Below are positions 1 through 8,304 of a stretch of DNA of 23,574 bases, one piece after another. The translations under genes and the position numbers were made by a program. The stretch lies in NCBI GenBank assembly GCA_002428205.1, contig DIUH01000127.1, forward strand, positions 10,059-33,632, given 5' to 3'. The notes below the pieces were generated by a model that was not told where the DNA came from, did not search any database, and saw nothing but the letters and a program-made list of their open reading frames with translations. Origin of the DNA: Planctomycetaceae bacterium UBA6163 (GTDB lineage: Bacteria > Planctomycetota > Planctomycetia > Pirellulales > Pirellulaceae). Each line of letters opens with the position of its first letter. The first letter of the stretch is position 1.

Positions 1-807
1 ATTGACGGATACACGATCGAAGGGTGGTCGCGTGCCGCGGTGCAAACTTATTGGCGGATCGCCGAGTTGAAGTTGAACTTCGACCTTGGCGGCCAGCCCT
101 GGGATTTTATTGGCACACCGACCTGCTTCATCACGCACACCCACCTCGACCACATCGCGGCGCTGCCGTTGTACGTGTCGCGGCGTCGAATGATGAAAAT
201 GGATCCGCCGATCATTTATCTGCCCGAAGCGGCGATCGATCCGTGTTGGAAATTGCTCAAGGCATTCGTTCAACTCGATCGCGGCGCGATGCCCTGCGAA
301 CTCGAACCGATTCGCGATGGCGATGAAATCGAGATCGGACGCGAGTGGTTGGTTACGGCGCTGCGCACTCGCCACACCGTCGAATCGGTCGGCTATTTGG
401 TCGAACAACGACGCCAGAAACTCAAGCCCGAGTATTCGGGGTTAACCGGACCGGAGATTCGCGATCTGCGGTTGGCCGGAACCGACGTGACGGTCGAAAC
501 ACGTGTGCCGATTTTTGCTTACACCGGCGATACTGCCCCCGGCGGCTTAGACGACAATCCGGAAATGTATGAAGCGAAAATCTTAGTTACCGAAATGACG
601 TTTGTCGCGCCGATGCATCGTAAAGAAAAAATCCATAAGCATGGACACATGCACTTGGATGATTTTTATGAGCGTCGTGATCGATTTAAGAACGAGGCGA
701 TTTTGGCCAGCCATTTCAGCACCCGCTGCAGCGACATTCAAGTCACTCGCTGGGTCGAAAAACGTATCCCTGATATGTTGGGCGGACGTCTGCGTTTATG
801 GCTTTGA
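1..807 (+). CDS. RNase Z-like MBL-fold hydrolase, 5' end missing
   Basis: The reading frame is open from the first base of the window, so the true start lies upstream; the GTG at 40 is internal to a conserved-looking stretch (YTIEGWSRAAVQTYW). The metal-binding motif HTHLDH is encoded at 136-153. It is followed by RHTVESVGYLV, which resembles the RNase Z segment leading to substrate binding. Later come YTGDTAP, carrying the bridging aspartate, and ASHFSTR, the final histidine motif. This set fits the tRNase Z (tRNA 3'-endonuclease) branch of the metallo-beta-lactamase superfamily, which trims the 3' trailer of tRNA precursors in the cytoplasm. A more general MBL hydrolase is possible because the N-terminal part and exosite are not visible. 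The stop overlaps the start of hemW by 10 nt, which suggests translational coupling. Confidence 0.8.
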   Translation: MDGYTIEGWSRAAVQTYWRIAELKLNFDLGGQPWDFIGTPTCFITHTHLDHIAALPLYVSRRRMMKMDPPIIYLPEAAIDPCWKLLKAFVQLDRGAMPCELEPIRDGDEIEIGREWLVTALRTRHTVESVGYLVEQRRQKLKPEYSGLTGPEIRDLRLAGTDVTVETRVPIFAYTGDTAPGGLDDNPEMYEAKILVTEMTFVAPMHRKEKIHKHGHMHLDDFYERRDRFKNEAILASHFSTRCSDIQVTRWVEKRIPDMLGGRLRLWL

Positions 808-1976
808 GGAATAAGTCGACTGGTCAAGATGCACCGCCCGATTTGCCAACGTGGCCGGTGCCGCAATCAGCTTATATTCATGTTCCGTTTTGTCGCCACC
901 GCTGTGGATATTGTAATTTTTCAGTTCTGCCAGGGCGTCTTGATCTGGCGGATTCGTTTTTAGAATCGCTGCGACTTGAACTGCGGCAACTGCAGCAACC
1001 CGCGCCGGTCGATACGTTGTTCTTAGGTGGCGGGACGCCGACCCGATTGTCGATCGAGCATCTGCACCGGCTTTTCGATCTGCTGGATTCATGGTTGCCA
1101 ATCCGCGCCGGTGGCGAGTTGTCGGTCGAAGCGAATCCGGAAGATATCAACGCGGAATTGTTAGATTGTTTGCGAAGTCACGGAGTGAATCGAATCAGCT
1201 TAGGGGTTCAATCCTTCGCCTCGCCAAAGCTGCGGATTCTGGAACGGACGCATGATCGAGCGACCGCCAGTCGAGCGATCGAAATGGCTGCGGCGGTGAT
1301 CGGGAATGTCTCGATCGATTTGATCTTTGCCGCCCCCGGTGAAACGCCCCAGCAATGGCGCGATGATGTCGCCTGTGCGCTGTCGTTACCGATCAATCAC
1401 CTGTCGACTTACTCGTTGACTTATGAAAAGGGGACGCAGTTTTGGAATCGCATGCGGAAAGGGAACTTGATTTCTGTTGATGAAGACGACGAATTGCAGA
1501 TGTATCAAGACGTTCGCCAAATGGTTTCCGGTGCTCTTTGGGAACATTATGAGATCAGCAATTTTGCGAAGCCCTCGTTTCGCTGTCGACATAATTTGGC
1601 CTATTGGCAGGGACGCGGTTGGTATGCGATGGGGCCGGGGGCCGCGAAGTTTGTCGACGGTCGTCGGGAAGTGAACCATCGCAGTCCAACGACCTACATT
1701 CGCAAAGTAACGGCTGGCCAGTCACCGATCGCGGAATCGGAACCGATCGACACCCAGCAGTGGGCATGTGAACGAGCGGCGTTCGGGATTCGGATGATCG
1801 ATGGGGTTGATTTTGGAGTGATCGCGGCGGAGACCGGAGTGGATGTCGCGACGATTCGCCAAAACGAGATTGCCCGATGTGTCGAATCGGGATGGTTAAC
1901 TGTGAGCGGAAATCACTATCAATTAACCGCTGCGGGGATTTTGATGGCCGACGCCGTCGCGGCCGAATTGTTGTAG
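798..1976 (+). CDS. hemW: HemW, radical SAM heme chaperone
   Basis: This 392-residue protein is about the usual HemW length and shorter than oxygen-independent coproporphyrinogen oxidase HemN (about 450). The radical SAM cluster motif is HVPFCRHRCGYCNF, with C32, C36 and C39 in the CxxxCxxC spacing. It is followed by the SAM-binding LGGGTPT, SVEANPEDI, ISLGVQSF, a variant of the LPGQT motif (FAAPGETPQQW), STYSLTYEKGT and the HemW-type YEISNFAKPSFRCRHNLAYW. HemW binds heme and is thought to insert it into respiratory enzymes; many databases still label it coproporphyrinogen III oxidase. The ATG at 798 lies within the last codons of the upstream MBL gene (10 nt overlap), so the two are probably co-transcribed. 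No good Shine-Dalgarno site is visible. Confidence 0.92.
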   Translation: MALRNKSTGQDAPPDLPTWPVPQSAYIHVPFCRHRCGYCNFSVLPGRLDLADSFLESLRLELRQLQQPAPVDTLFLGGGTPTRLSIEHLHRLFDLLDSWLPIRAGGELSVEANPEDINAELLDCLRSHGVNRISLGVQSFASPKLRILERTHDRATASRAIEMAAAVIGNVSIDLIFAAPGETPQQWRDDVACALSLPINHLSTYSLTYEKGTQFWNRMRKGNLISVDEDDELQMYQDVRQMVSGALWEHYEISNFAKPSFRCRHNLAYWQGRGWYAMGPGAAKFVDGRREVNHRSPTTYIRKVTAGQSPIAESEPIDTQQWACERAAFGIRMIDGVDFGVIAAETGVDVATIRQNEIARCVESGWLTVSGNHYQLTAAGILMADAVAAELL

Positions 1977-2126
1977 CAGCGATCACGGCCTAGCCCGCCA
2001 AGCCGGTTGCGGCGTTGACTGGCGAAGCTGGGCCTAATGCTCATGCTTCACGCGGTTAAGTTTTGCGTGCTAACGATGGCACGCCCGAGCACGCCGAACC
2101 GTTTGGGAAATTGTCGTGCAAGGCAT

Positions 2127-2162
2127 GGCAGCCGCCAACGCGAAACGCGGCTGGCGACTGCC
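2127..2162. terminator. Imperfect hairpin between convergent hemW and amt
   Basis: The arms pair in three blocks: GGCAG (2127-2131) with CTGCC (2158-2162), CGCCA (2133-2137) with TGGCG (2152-2156), and CGCG (2139-2142) with CGCG (2146-2149), around an AAA loop. One- or two-base bulges separate the blocks. It lies 18 nt after the amt stop and 150 nt after the hemW stop. No U-rich tail follows on either strand, so it is not a textbook intrinsic terminator. It could be a Rho-assisted or 3'-end-stabilising structure for either transcript. Confidence 0.4.
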
Positions 2163-2179
2163 GGCATTCCAATAGTCTG

Positions 2180-3688
2180 CTACATCAACGTGTAACCTTC
2201 TTCGCCGTGCTCGATGATATCCAAGCCACGTTGTTCGACTTCGGCGCGTACGCGCAGTCCCATCGCGACGTCGATTCCTTTTAGCAGGATGTAACTGCCC
2301 ACGCCGGCGAATACGTACGTGATGGCTACCGCGACCACTTGGCCGACAATCGTTTGGGTGTTGCCTTCGATCAAGCCCAGCGGCTGGCCTTCGGCGATGT
2401 CCCAACAGGCTCGCGTAGCAAAGACACCAGTCAATACGGCACCGAGCGTTCCGCCGACACCGTGAACGCCAAACGCATCCAGCGCGTCGTCGTATTTCAG
2501 GCGATGCTTTAACCACGAACAGGCAAAGTAGCAGACCACACCAGCGGCCGCGCCCATCGCCAGCGCGGGCATCGGTTGCACAAAACCGGCAGCGGGCGTA
2601 ATGCAAACGAGTCCGGAGACGGCACCGCTGCTTGCGCCCAAAACCGTCGGTTTGCCGTTTAGCAACCATTCGGTCACGGCCCACGCGACCGCACCAGCGG
2701 CGGCTGAGAAGTGGGTGACGGCGAATGCGCTGCTGGTTAAATCGTCAGACAACAGTTCGCTGCCGGCGTTGAATCCGAACCAGCCGACCCACAACATCGC
2801 GGCTCCTAGAGCCGTGTAAGTCAAGTTGTGGGGCTGGTGGCGTTCGGCCGGGAAACCCATACGCGGACCGATCAAGATCGCCGCCACGAGAGCCGAAACG
2901 CCGCTGCTGATGTGCACCACGGTGCCACCGGCAAAGTCGAGTGCTCCACCCATGATCCCGTTGGCCCCATACGCCAGCGGCCCACCGTCCCAAACCCAGT
3001 GGCAAAGCGGGCAGTAGATGAATGTACCCCACAGGATCGAAAATACGACCATTGAGCTGAACTTCATTCGTTCGGCGAACGCACCGCAGATCAATGCCGG
3101 GGTGATGATAAAGAACATGCCTTGAAACAGCATGTGAGTCAGTACGGGAATGCCGTTTGACATCGGGGTGTAGGGGGCATTGGCAACCGGATCCCATTCA
3201 CGCTGGACATTCTGCATGAACAGAAACTCGGTCGTGCCCAGCCAACCGCCGTCGTCACCACCAAAAGCCAGCGAATAACCATAAATTGCCCAGATCACGG
3301 TCATCAGGCCCATCAAGAAAATGCACTGCATCAAAACGCTGAGCACATTTTTCTTGCGGACCAAACCGCCGTAAAACATTGCCAATCCCGGTGCGGTCAT
3401 GAACAGTACGAGTGCACAACAGGTCAACATCCAGGCGTTATGGCCGGCTAAAGCCGCCGCTTCGATCTCGGCCTTCAGGGCTTCCATCTCGGTCAGTTCG
3501 GCACTGGCAGGGGAACTGGGAGACTCATCGGCCACTGGCGAAGCGACTGGTGTTTGGTCTGGGGCGGCTTCCGCAGTCCCGGTGGCAGCGTCTTGAGCGT
3601 GCGCAGGCACGCCGCCGGGCATGGCAAAAATCAGAAAACAACAGGCAACCAGGGCAAACGCACGCAGCGTCCGGGGCGAGTGAATCAC
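2180..3688 (-). CDS. amt: Amt-family ammonium transporter with signal peptide
   Basis: This is an inner-membrane Amt/MEP/Rh channel for ammonium uptake. I place the start at GTG 3688 because GAAAGG (complement of 3697-3702) sits 8 nt upstream. It directly opens a signal peptide (about residues 1-31, ending GGVPAHA before QDAA). An in-frame ATG at 3787 would add 33 unlikely residues. After the signal peptide come about 50 Ala/Pro/Glu-rich residues and a short acidic helix, then the Amt core beginning at AWMLTCCALVLFM. Conserved features are PGLAMFYGGLVRKKN, the twin pore histidines in GGTVVHISSG (H259) and FGVHGVGG (H409), and the C-terminal tail ending GLDIIEHGEEGY, which in the family contacts GlnK. 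No glnK gene is adjacent. No sigma-54 promoter was found upstream. Confidence 0.93.
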   Translation of the reverse strand: MIHSPRTLRAFALVACCFLIFAMPGGVPAHAQDAATGTAEAAPDQTPVASPVADESPSSPASAELTEMEALKAEIEAAALAGHNAWMLTCCALVLFMTAPGLAMFYGGLVRKKNVLSVLMQCIFLMGLMTVIWAIYGYSLAFGGDDGGWLGTTEFLFMQNVQREWDPVANAPYTPMSNGIPVLTHMLFQGMFFIITPALICGAFAERMKFSSMVVFSILWGTFIYCPLCHWVWDGGPLAYGANGIMGGALDFAGGTVVHISSGVSALVAAILIGPRMGFPAERHQPHNLTYTALGAAMLWVGWFGFNAGSELLSDDLTSSAFAVTHFSAAAGAVAWAVTEWLLNGKPTVLGASSGAVSGLVCITPAAGFVQPMPALAMGAAAGVVCYFACSWLKHRLKYDDALDAFGVHGVGGTLGAVLTGVFATRACWDIAEGQPLGLIEGNTQTIVGQVVAVAITYVFAGVGSYILLKGIDVAMGLRVRAEVEQRGLDIIEHGEEGYTLM

Positions 3689-3913
3689 GTCGGAAACCTT
3701 TCGACTGGAAAGAATGGATGGGGTCGGCTTGGGGGCACCGGCCGATGAAAATGCTGAACCGGGTCGCCTAGCCAGGGATCGCAACATCGCGAAGTCCTAG
3801 CGCCGGATCGCGACTAAATTAACTGCCCATCAGCGTGCTGAACAGATCCTAAGCCACACTGGCGGACGGTTCGGTCGCAGGCGTCAGTTGTTCGGATTGT
3901 GCAAGTGGTGCCC

Positions 3914-3941
3914 TTGCGAGCACTCTTTGTGTCGGCATAAT
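3914..3941 (+). promoter_or_regulatory. Candidate sigma-70 promoter for the aldolase gene
   Basis: TTGCGA (3914-3919) and CATAAT (3936-3941) are separated by 16 nt, matching the -35 and -10 consensus at 4/6 and 5/6 positions. Transcription would begin near 3948, giving a leader of about 105 nt before the aldolase ATG. The call rests on pattern only. Confidence 0.35.
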
Positions 3942-3960
3942 CGACAGAATGTGGGTCGAA

Positions 3961-3987
3961 AGCGGATTCGAACTGCATCGATCCGCT
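3961..3987 (+). promoter_or_regulatory. Hairpin in the aldolase leader
   Basis: AGCGGAT (3961-3967) pairs with ATCCGCT (3981-3987). An inner CGA/TCG pairing follows with one bulged T, closed by the loop ACTGCA. It lies just after the predicted transcription start and about 67 nt before the coding start. It could stabilise the mRNA or be a regulator site; no known riboswitch is recognised. Confidence 0.3.
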
Positions 3988-4053
3988 GCCACCAAGTTTG
4001 CTGGCGAGTGCCGCACGTTTACGAACCAAACCTCACTTTCAAGGAACTTTGCC

Positions 4054-5076
4054 ATGGCTCTCGTGCCGCTTCGCGTCGTCCTGGACCACGCCGCCGAAAA
4101 CGATTACGGCGTCGCTGCGTTCAACGTCAACAATATGGAACAAATCCAGTCGATCATGATGGCGGCCGAAGAGACCGATTCGCCGGTGATCATTCAAGCG
4201 TCTCGCGGTGCCCGTTCGTATTCGCAAGATGCCTACCTGCGACACCTGATGTTGGCCGCTGTTGAGCTTTATCCCCACATCCCAACGGTCATGCACCAGG
4301 ACCACGGCAACAGCCCGTCGACGTGCCTGTCGGCGATCGAAAACGGCTTCACCAGTGTGATGATGGACGGTTCGTTGGAGGAAGACGGTAAGACCCCTGC
4401 CAGTTTCGAATACAACGTCAGAGTAACTGCCGAAGTCGTACGTATGGCTCACGCTCGTGGCGTTTCCGTCGAAGGCGAATTGGGTTGCTTGGGATCGCTC
4501 GAACATGGCGAAGGCGAACAGGAAGACGGCCACGGCGCGGTCGGCAAATTGACCCACGATCAATTGTTGACTGACCCCGAAGAAGCCGAACGCTTTGTTG
4601 CCGAAACCGGCTGCGACGCGTTGGCCGTTGCGATCGGGACCAGCCACGGTGCTTATAAGTTTTCTAAGAAACCGACTGGCGAAGTCTTGGCGATGACTCG
4701 CATCGAAGAAATCCACGCCCGCCTGCCGAACACCCACTTGGTGATGCACGGCAGCAGTTCGGTGCCTCAAGAGTTGCAAGATATCATCAATCAGTTTGGT
4801 GGCCAAATCAAACAGACTTACGGTGTACCGGTTGAAGAAATCCAACGCGGTATCAAGAGCGGCGTGCGTAAGATCAATGTCGATACCGATTGCCGTTTGG
4901 CAATTACCGGCGCGATCCGCAAGGTGCTGGCGACCGAACCGTCAAAGTTCGACCCGCGTGATTATTTAAAGCCAGCTCGCGAGGCGATGAAGCAAGTTTG
5001 TGTGGCTCGAATGACTCAGTTCGGCCAAGCTGGTAACGCCTCCAAGCTGCGTGCGTTGTTGGGCGTCGGCGTCTGA
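4054..5076 (+). CDS. fba: Class II fructose-bisphosphate aldolase, Calvin subtype
   Basis: This 340-residue zinc aldolase interconverts fructose 1,6-bisphosphate with dihydroxyacetone phosphate and glyceraldehyde 3-phosphate in glycolysis and gluconeogenesis. The ATG at 4054 follows AAGGA (4041-4045) with an 8-nt gap; the frame extends upstream to 3949 but without a ribosome-binding site. Near the N-terminus is FNVNNMEQ. The zinc and catalytic segment is VMHQDHGNS (D83, H84), followed by SVMMDGSLEEDGKTP, the zinc-ligand region VEGELGCLGSLE, ALAVAIGTSHGAYKF, the phosphate-binding VMHGSSSVPQE and KINVDTDCRLAITGA. The overall pattern matches the class IIB Calvin-cycle subtype. No RuBisCO or other Calvin gene is nearby, so a carbon-fixation role is not implied. 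Confidence 0.95.
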   Translation: MALVPLRVVLDHAAENDYGVAAFNVNNMEQIQSIMMAAEETDSPVIIQASRGARSYSQDAYLRHLMLAAVELYPHIPTVMHQDHGNSPSTCLSAIENGFTSVMMDGSLEEDGKTPASFEYNVRVTAEVVRMAHARGVSVEGELGCLGSLEHGEGEQEDGHGAVGKLTHDQLLTDPEEAERFVAETGCDALAVAIGTSHGAYKFSKKPTGEVLAMTRIEEIHARLPNTHLVMHGSSSVPQELQDIINQFGGQIKQTYGVPVEEIQRGIKSGVRKINVDTDCRLAITGAIRKVLATEPSKFDPRDYLKPAREAMKQVCVARMTQFGQAGNASKLRALLGVGV

Positions 5077-5117
5077 TCGATCACTCTGCCAAGTTTTTTC
5101 TGATAACTTCATCGGTA

Positions 5118-6659
5118 ATGCCGATCTCGACCAAGCCCGCCGAAGCGCTGTTCCAATGGCCTCGGTGGGCTTTTTCGTTTCCTGACCAGACGGCACTTCT
5201 GTCTGTTGCGTCAGATGGCCGATTGCTTGATTGGTCATGGGGCGACTTGGTTAGGGCGGTTGACACTTTGTGTCAGCGATTGAGCGATTCCGGGTGGCAA
5301 CCTGGCGATCGAATGGTCCATCGATTCGGGAATACCGTTGACGGGGTGCTGGTCGCACTAGCATCAGCAGCACTGGGAACGATCGAAGTTCCGCTGGAAC
5401 CGTCGACCGATCGCGTAGGGCTTCAGGCCGTGATCGATCAAGTCGGCGGAAGGGAACTTGGCATTGAGGTTTTCCGTGATCGATTTATGAACTTAGCCAA
5501 GACCGGTTCCTCGGCAACCGATTGTGCGCAAACGCTGGTCGATCGCCAGGCAGGCCATTCATGCGACAGTCCGGCACTCATTCTGATGACCAGTGGCACT
5601 AGCGGACGATCGAAAGCGGTAACGCTAAGTCGCCGAAACTTGTCCACCAACGCGATGGCGAAGTTGGCCGCAGTGCCGCAGACGCCGGATGATCTGCGAC
5701 TGACGTTGCTGCCGATCTGTCATGCGTATGCACGAACTTGTGATCTGGGGACATGGTTGTTGAGCGGGTCGCGATTGGCGATCAGCAGCGGATGGGACGG
5801 ATGGCTACGGTTGGCGCCGCGGCTTTGCCCAACCCTGGTCAATACGGTCCCCAGCATTGCGATGCGGTTGCTGGAATTGCCGCCAACAAGCCCCGAAACG
5901 TCGCGATTGCGCCTGGTCGGTTGTGGCGGCGCGGCGCTGCCGGCGGATGCTTTCGAACGATTTCGCTGTCGTGGAATAACGGTGATTCAGGGTTATGGGA
6001 TGACAGAATCGTCGCCCGTGATCTGTTCGGCAACGCCCGAAAATGCGCGGGCCGGTTTTGTCGGTACACCCGTCGCCGGTTGGCAAACGCGGGTCGATGC
6101 CGAAGGGCGTTTGTCGGTTCGTGGCGAGGGGGTGATGGTCGGATATTGGGGCGATGCCGCCGCAACGGAACAACGATGCATCGATGGTTGGATCGATACC
6201 GGCGATATCGTCGAAGTCGATCCGACTGATGGCCAGTTCCGGATTCTCGGGCGGGCCGACGATCGCATCACGTTGTCCAACGGACGCAAGCTGTATCCAC
6301 TGCCGATAGAACAACGTGTGATGTTGGTCCCACAGGTTCAACACGCGATTCTGGTCGCCAATGATCGCCATACGGAACTATGGATCGATGTCCGGGATGG
6401 CGACATGACGGATTGTTATAAGATTTGCGATCGCGACAGTGGCGATTCTTGGGGCGATCGAATTATAAGTGAGTTATATGACCTACCGACTTGGCAGTTA
6501 CCAAGACGGGTATATGTGATGCCCGAGGGGTTGGCGGATATTCCAGGGATGTTAACTGCCAAGGGGACACCGGTTCGGCCGCGAGTGATCCAACAGGTTA
6601 TGAATTGGCGGAACGATCCGGCTATCGTCGCTCAGTCAATTGACGCAGCAGTGCAATGA
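5118..6659 (+). CDS. AMP-dependent acyl-CoA synthetase/ligase
   Basis: This 513-residue member of the ANL adenylating superfamily would activate a carboxylic acid with ATP, usually to form an acyl-CoA. Visible motifs are the phosphate loop LMTSGTSGRSKAVTLSRRN (157-175), GYGMTESSP (292-300), GWIDTGD (357-363) and RILGRADDRITLSNGRKLYP (375-394). The C-terminal motif reads LTAKGTPVRP where most relatives have LTxTGKxxR, so the expected catalytic lysine is shifted by two residues. It is shorter than long-chain FadD-type enzymes; the substrate cannot be read from sequence. It begins 41 nt after the aldolase gene and may share its transcript. The start ATG lacks a Shine-Dalgarno site. Its 3' end overlaps the opposite-strand HEAT-like gene by 38 nt. 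Confidence 0.88.
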   Translation: MPISTKPAEALFQWPRWAFSFPDQTALLSVASDGRLLDWSWGDLVRAVDTLCQRLSDSGWQPGDRMVHRFGNTVDGVLVALASAALGTIEVPLEPSTDRVGLQAVIDQVGGRELGIEVFRDRFMNLAKTGSSATDCAQTLVDRQAGHSCDSPALILMTSGTSGRSKAVTLSRRNLSTNAMAKLAAVPQTPDDLRLTLLPICHAYARTCDLGTWLLSGSRLAISSGWDGWLRLAPRLCPTLVNTVPSIAMRLLELPPTSPETSRLRLVGCGGAALPADAFERFRCRGITVIQGYGMTESSPVICSATPENARAGFVGTPVAGWQTRVDAEGRLSVRGEGVMVGYWGDAAATEQRCIDGWIDTGDIVEVDPTDGQFRILGRADDRITLSNGRKLYPLPIEQRVMLVPQVQHAILVANDRHTELWIDVRDGDMTDCYKICDRDSGDSWGDRIISELYDLPTWQLPRRVYVMPEGLADIPGMLTAKGTPVRPRVIQQVMNWRNDPAIVAQSIDAAVQ

Positions 6660-7821
6660 CCGTGGGGTCGTCTTCCACCGACAATCGTTTACGCAGTGTC
6701 GCCGTCACGGCCGTATCGTTCATCGCTTCGAGCGCCGTGACAGCGCGAACACGGACTTCGCGGTTGGTATCTTCCGCTAACCATAACAGCCACGGTCGCG
6801 GATCGAGATCGGACCGTCGGACGATGGAATCGAGTAAGCCTAAGCGGACTTCGACTTGCGGTGCCGCTAATTGGTTTGCGATCCGAATCTCTTCGTTGGA
6901 AAGGCCTCGACGAACGAGTTCCTCGACCGCTTGATCACGCGACGCAGCTTGATTGCTGGCCAGCAGTCCGATCACGCTGCGCGTGCTGAAGGTTTGCAGC
7001 GGAGCTTTGTCGATGCGGCGAACGTTTGCGTCGGTCTGGTCCGATGCTTGGTCGTTGTCGGTCGCGACGTGATGAATTGCCTGTTCAGGTCGTTTGCCAG
7101 CGGCAACCGGTGCGGTGCTGCGGGCAACCAGTTTGGGGCCGGTCGCTTCTTGGGGCGGGATCACCGCTGCGGTCGGTTCGGCAGCGGTCGGGGCTGCTGC
7201 GACGTCGTCGATTGTTTGCATGCGTAAGGGCAACGGCACCAAACTCGGCCCGGCCAGACTTTGGTCCGACGCATCTTGAAGCCCTGTGCGGTCGGCGACG
7301 CGGGCCAGCAATTCATTCGCCGCACGATACGTTTGCGTCATCGCGGGGCCGCGTTGGTCAACGCATTCAATCAGCGTTTGGTTTACCAGTTCCGCCACCC
7401 AGCCGATGCGATTGAGTGGCAATTGGTCGACGATTTTATCCAGCCCCACAAGCATTCGTAGATGGGCCGCTGCCAGTTCGTCGTCTTGGCGTGTCGACCA
7501 AATGGTTTGGCGATCGCGGATCAAGTCAACCGCCGTTTCGGCAACGCTATCGTTTTCCGCAGCGATCCGCAGTGCGAGTGTTTCCGTGGCTAGATCACCG
7601 AGTTGGTTGATTTGCAGCAACCGCTCAATCTGTTCGCCCACCGGTAAGTCTGCGAAGCCGCTGGCCCATTGATGCAGCAACCACTGTCGGGTTTGGGACT
7701 GCAAAACGATCACCAAGACCAACAATACGGCAACGAAGCCCAGGCCCTTCAGCGACGAAACTAACGGATTTCGCCGTTTGGTTGCCGGAATCGCAAATGG
7801 ATTTTGAAAGGAGTCTGACAT
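6622..7821 (-). CDS. Single-pass membrane protein with C-terminal HEAT-like repeats
   Basis: The frame opens at 7905, but the ATG at 7821 (MSDSFQNPFAIP) is preferred. It yields 399 residues with a basic segment (TKRRNP) then one membrane helix at about 24-41. The middle region is helical and soluble, followed by an Ala/Pro/Thr-rich linker at about 205-245. The last 130 residues contain alternating helices such as SRDQAVEELVRRGLS, PQVEVRLGLLDSIVRR and NREVRVRAVTALEAM, typical of HEAT repeats used for protein contacts. No enzymatic motif is visible. The function is unknown; a scaffold at the membrane is the most that can be inferred. It is convergent with the acyl ligase gene and separated by about 480 nt from the next upstream gene. 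Confidence 0.72.
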   Translation of the reverse strand: MSDSFQNPFAIPATKRRNPLVSSLKGLGFVAVLLVLVIVLQSQTRQWLLHQWASGFADLPVGEQIERLLQINQLGDLATETLALRIAAENDSVAETAVDLIRDRQTIWSTRQDDELAAAHLRMLVGLDKIVDQLPLNRIGWVAELVNQTLIECVDQRGPAMTQTYRAANELLARVADRTGLQDASDQSLAGPSLVPLPLRMQTIDDVAAAPTAAEPTAAVIPPQEATGPKLVARSTAPVAAGKRPEQAIHHVATDNDQASDQTDANVRRIDKAPLQTFSTRSVIGLLASNQAASRDQAVEELVRRGLSNEEIRIANQLAAPQVEVRLGLLDSIVRRSDLDPRPWLLWLAEDTNREVRVRAVTALEAMNDTAVTATLRKRLSVEDDPTVIALLRQLTERR

Positions 7822-8304
7822 CGACCGCGATACAATTTTGAATGTGAACGTAAAACCAGATTTATCACCACACCGCAAGCGATATTCGCGAAACCATCGT
7901 TCCACGACAAGATCGATCTGGCGAAATCAATCGCAAGGACGAAAGTCTTTAGGCCGATTTCGAGGAAAGCAGATGTTTTTCCGAAAATAGGCTCGTAGAC
8001 ATAACCTTGATTGGGAAGACCAAGAAATCACAACCCACAGCGTGAGCAAGGGGCACAATGCCGGGGAATACCCTCGCTGCCGCGTTTTGAAGTTTCACTT
8101 GGAATCGCCGCGAGAAGGCGTTGCGTTCGATCTGGTCGGTCCAGCGCCCCTTGGGCCACGAATCATCTCGCCCATCGATCACCTCGCACCTGCAACGATC
8201 CGGCCACCTGCTGCTCAATCGTGTTCGCCGAACTGCAGAAATCAATGCGGCGGCGTGTTACCCCATTTAGCGGAGATTGTTGTCTTGCTGTGGTGGCCGT
8301 CGCA
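7822..8304. other. Intergenic stretch with no recognised gene
   Basis: This region lies between two minus-strand genes. Short open frames occur on both strands (for example 8042-8308 plus and 7949-8245 minus), but none has a start with a ribosome-binding site, a recognisable motif or a membrane or signal segment. I see no tRNA, long inverted repeat or transposon end. It may hold the promoter of the HEAT-like gene or a decayed gene. Confidence 0.4.

Larger units (their letters stand above)
3689..4053. other. Divergent intergenic region, amt / fba
   Basis: This 365-nt stretch separates the divergent amt and aldolase genes. It holds the amt ribosome-binding site, a candidate promoter and leader hairpin for the aldolase gene, and the aldolase ribosome-binding site. 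Short open frames here have no recognisable product and run into the neighbouring genes. No amt promoter could be assigned with any confidence. Confidence 0.5.

Noticed and set aside
2070..2684. 204-residue Arg/Cys-rich open frame on the minus strand
   Set aside because: It overlaps the well-supported Amt gene in another frame and has no recognisable motif.
3689..3900. Sigma-54 promoter for amt
   Set aside because: Ammonium transporter genes often have one, but no TGGC-N8-TTGC pattern is present on the minus strand here.
7949..8245. Possible remnant of a transposase on the minus strand
   Set aside because: No DDE, HTH or terminal inverted repeat could be found; the basic composition alone is not evidence.
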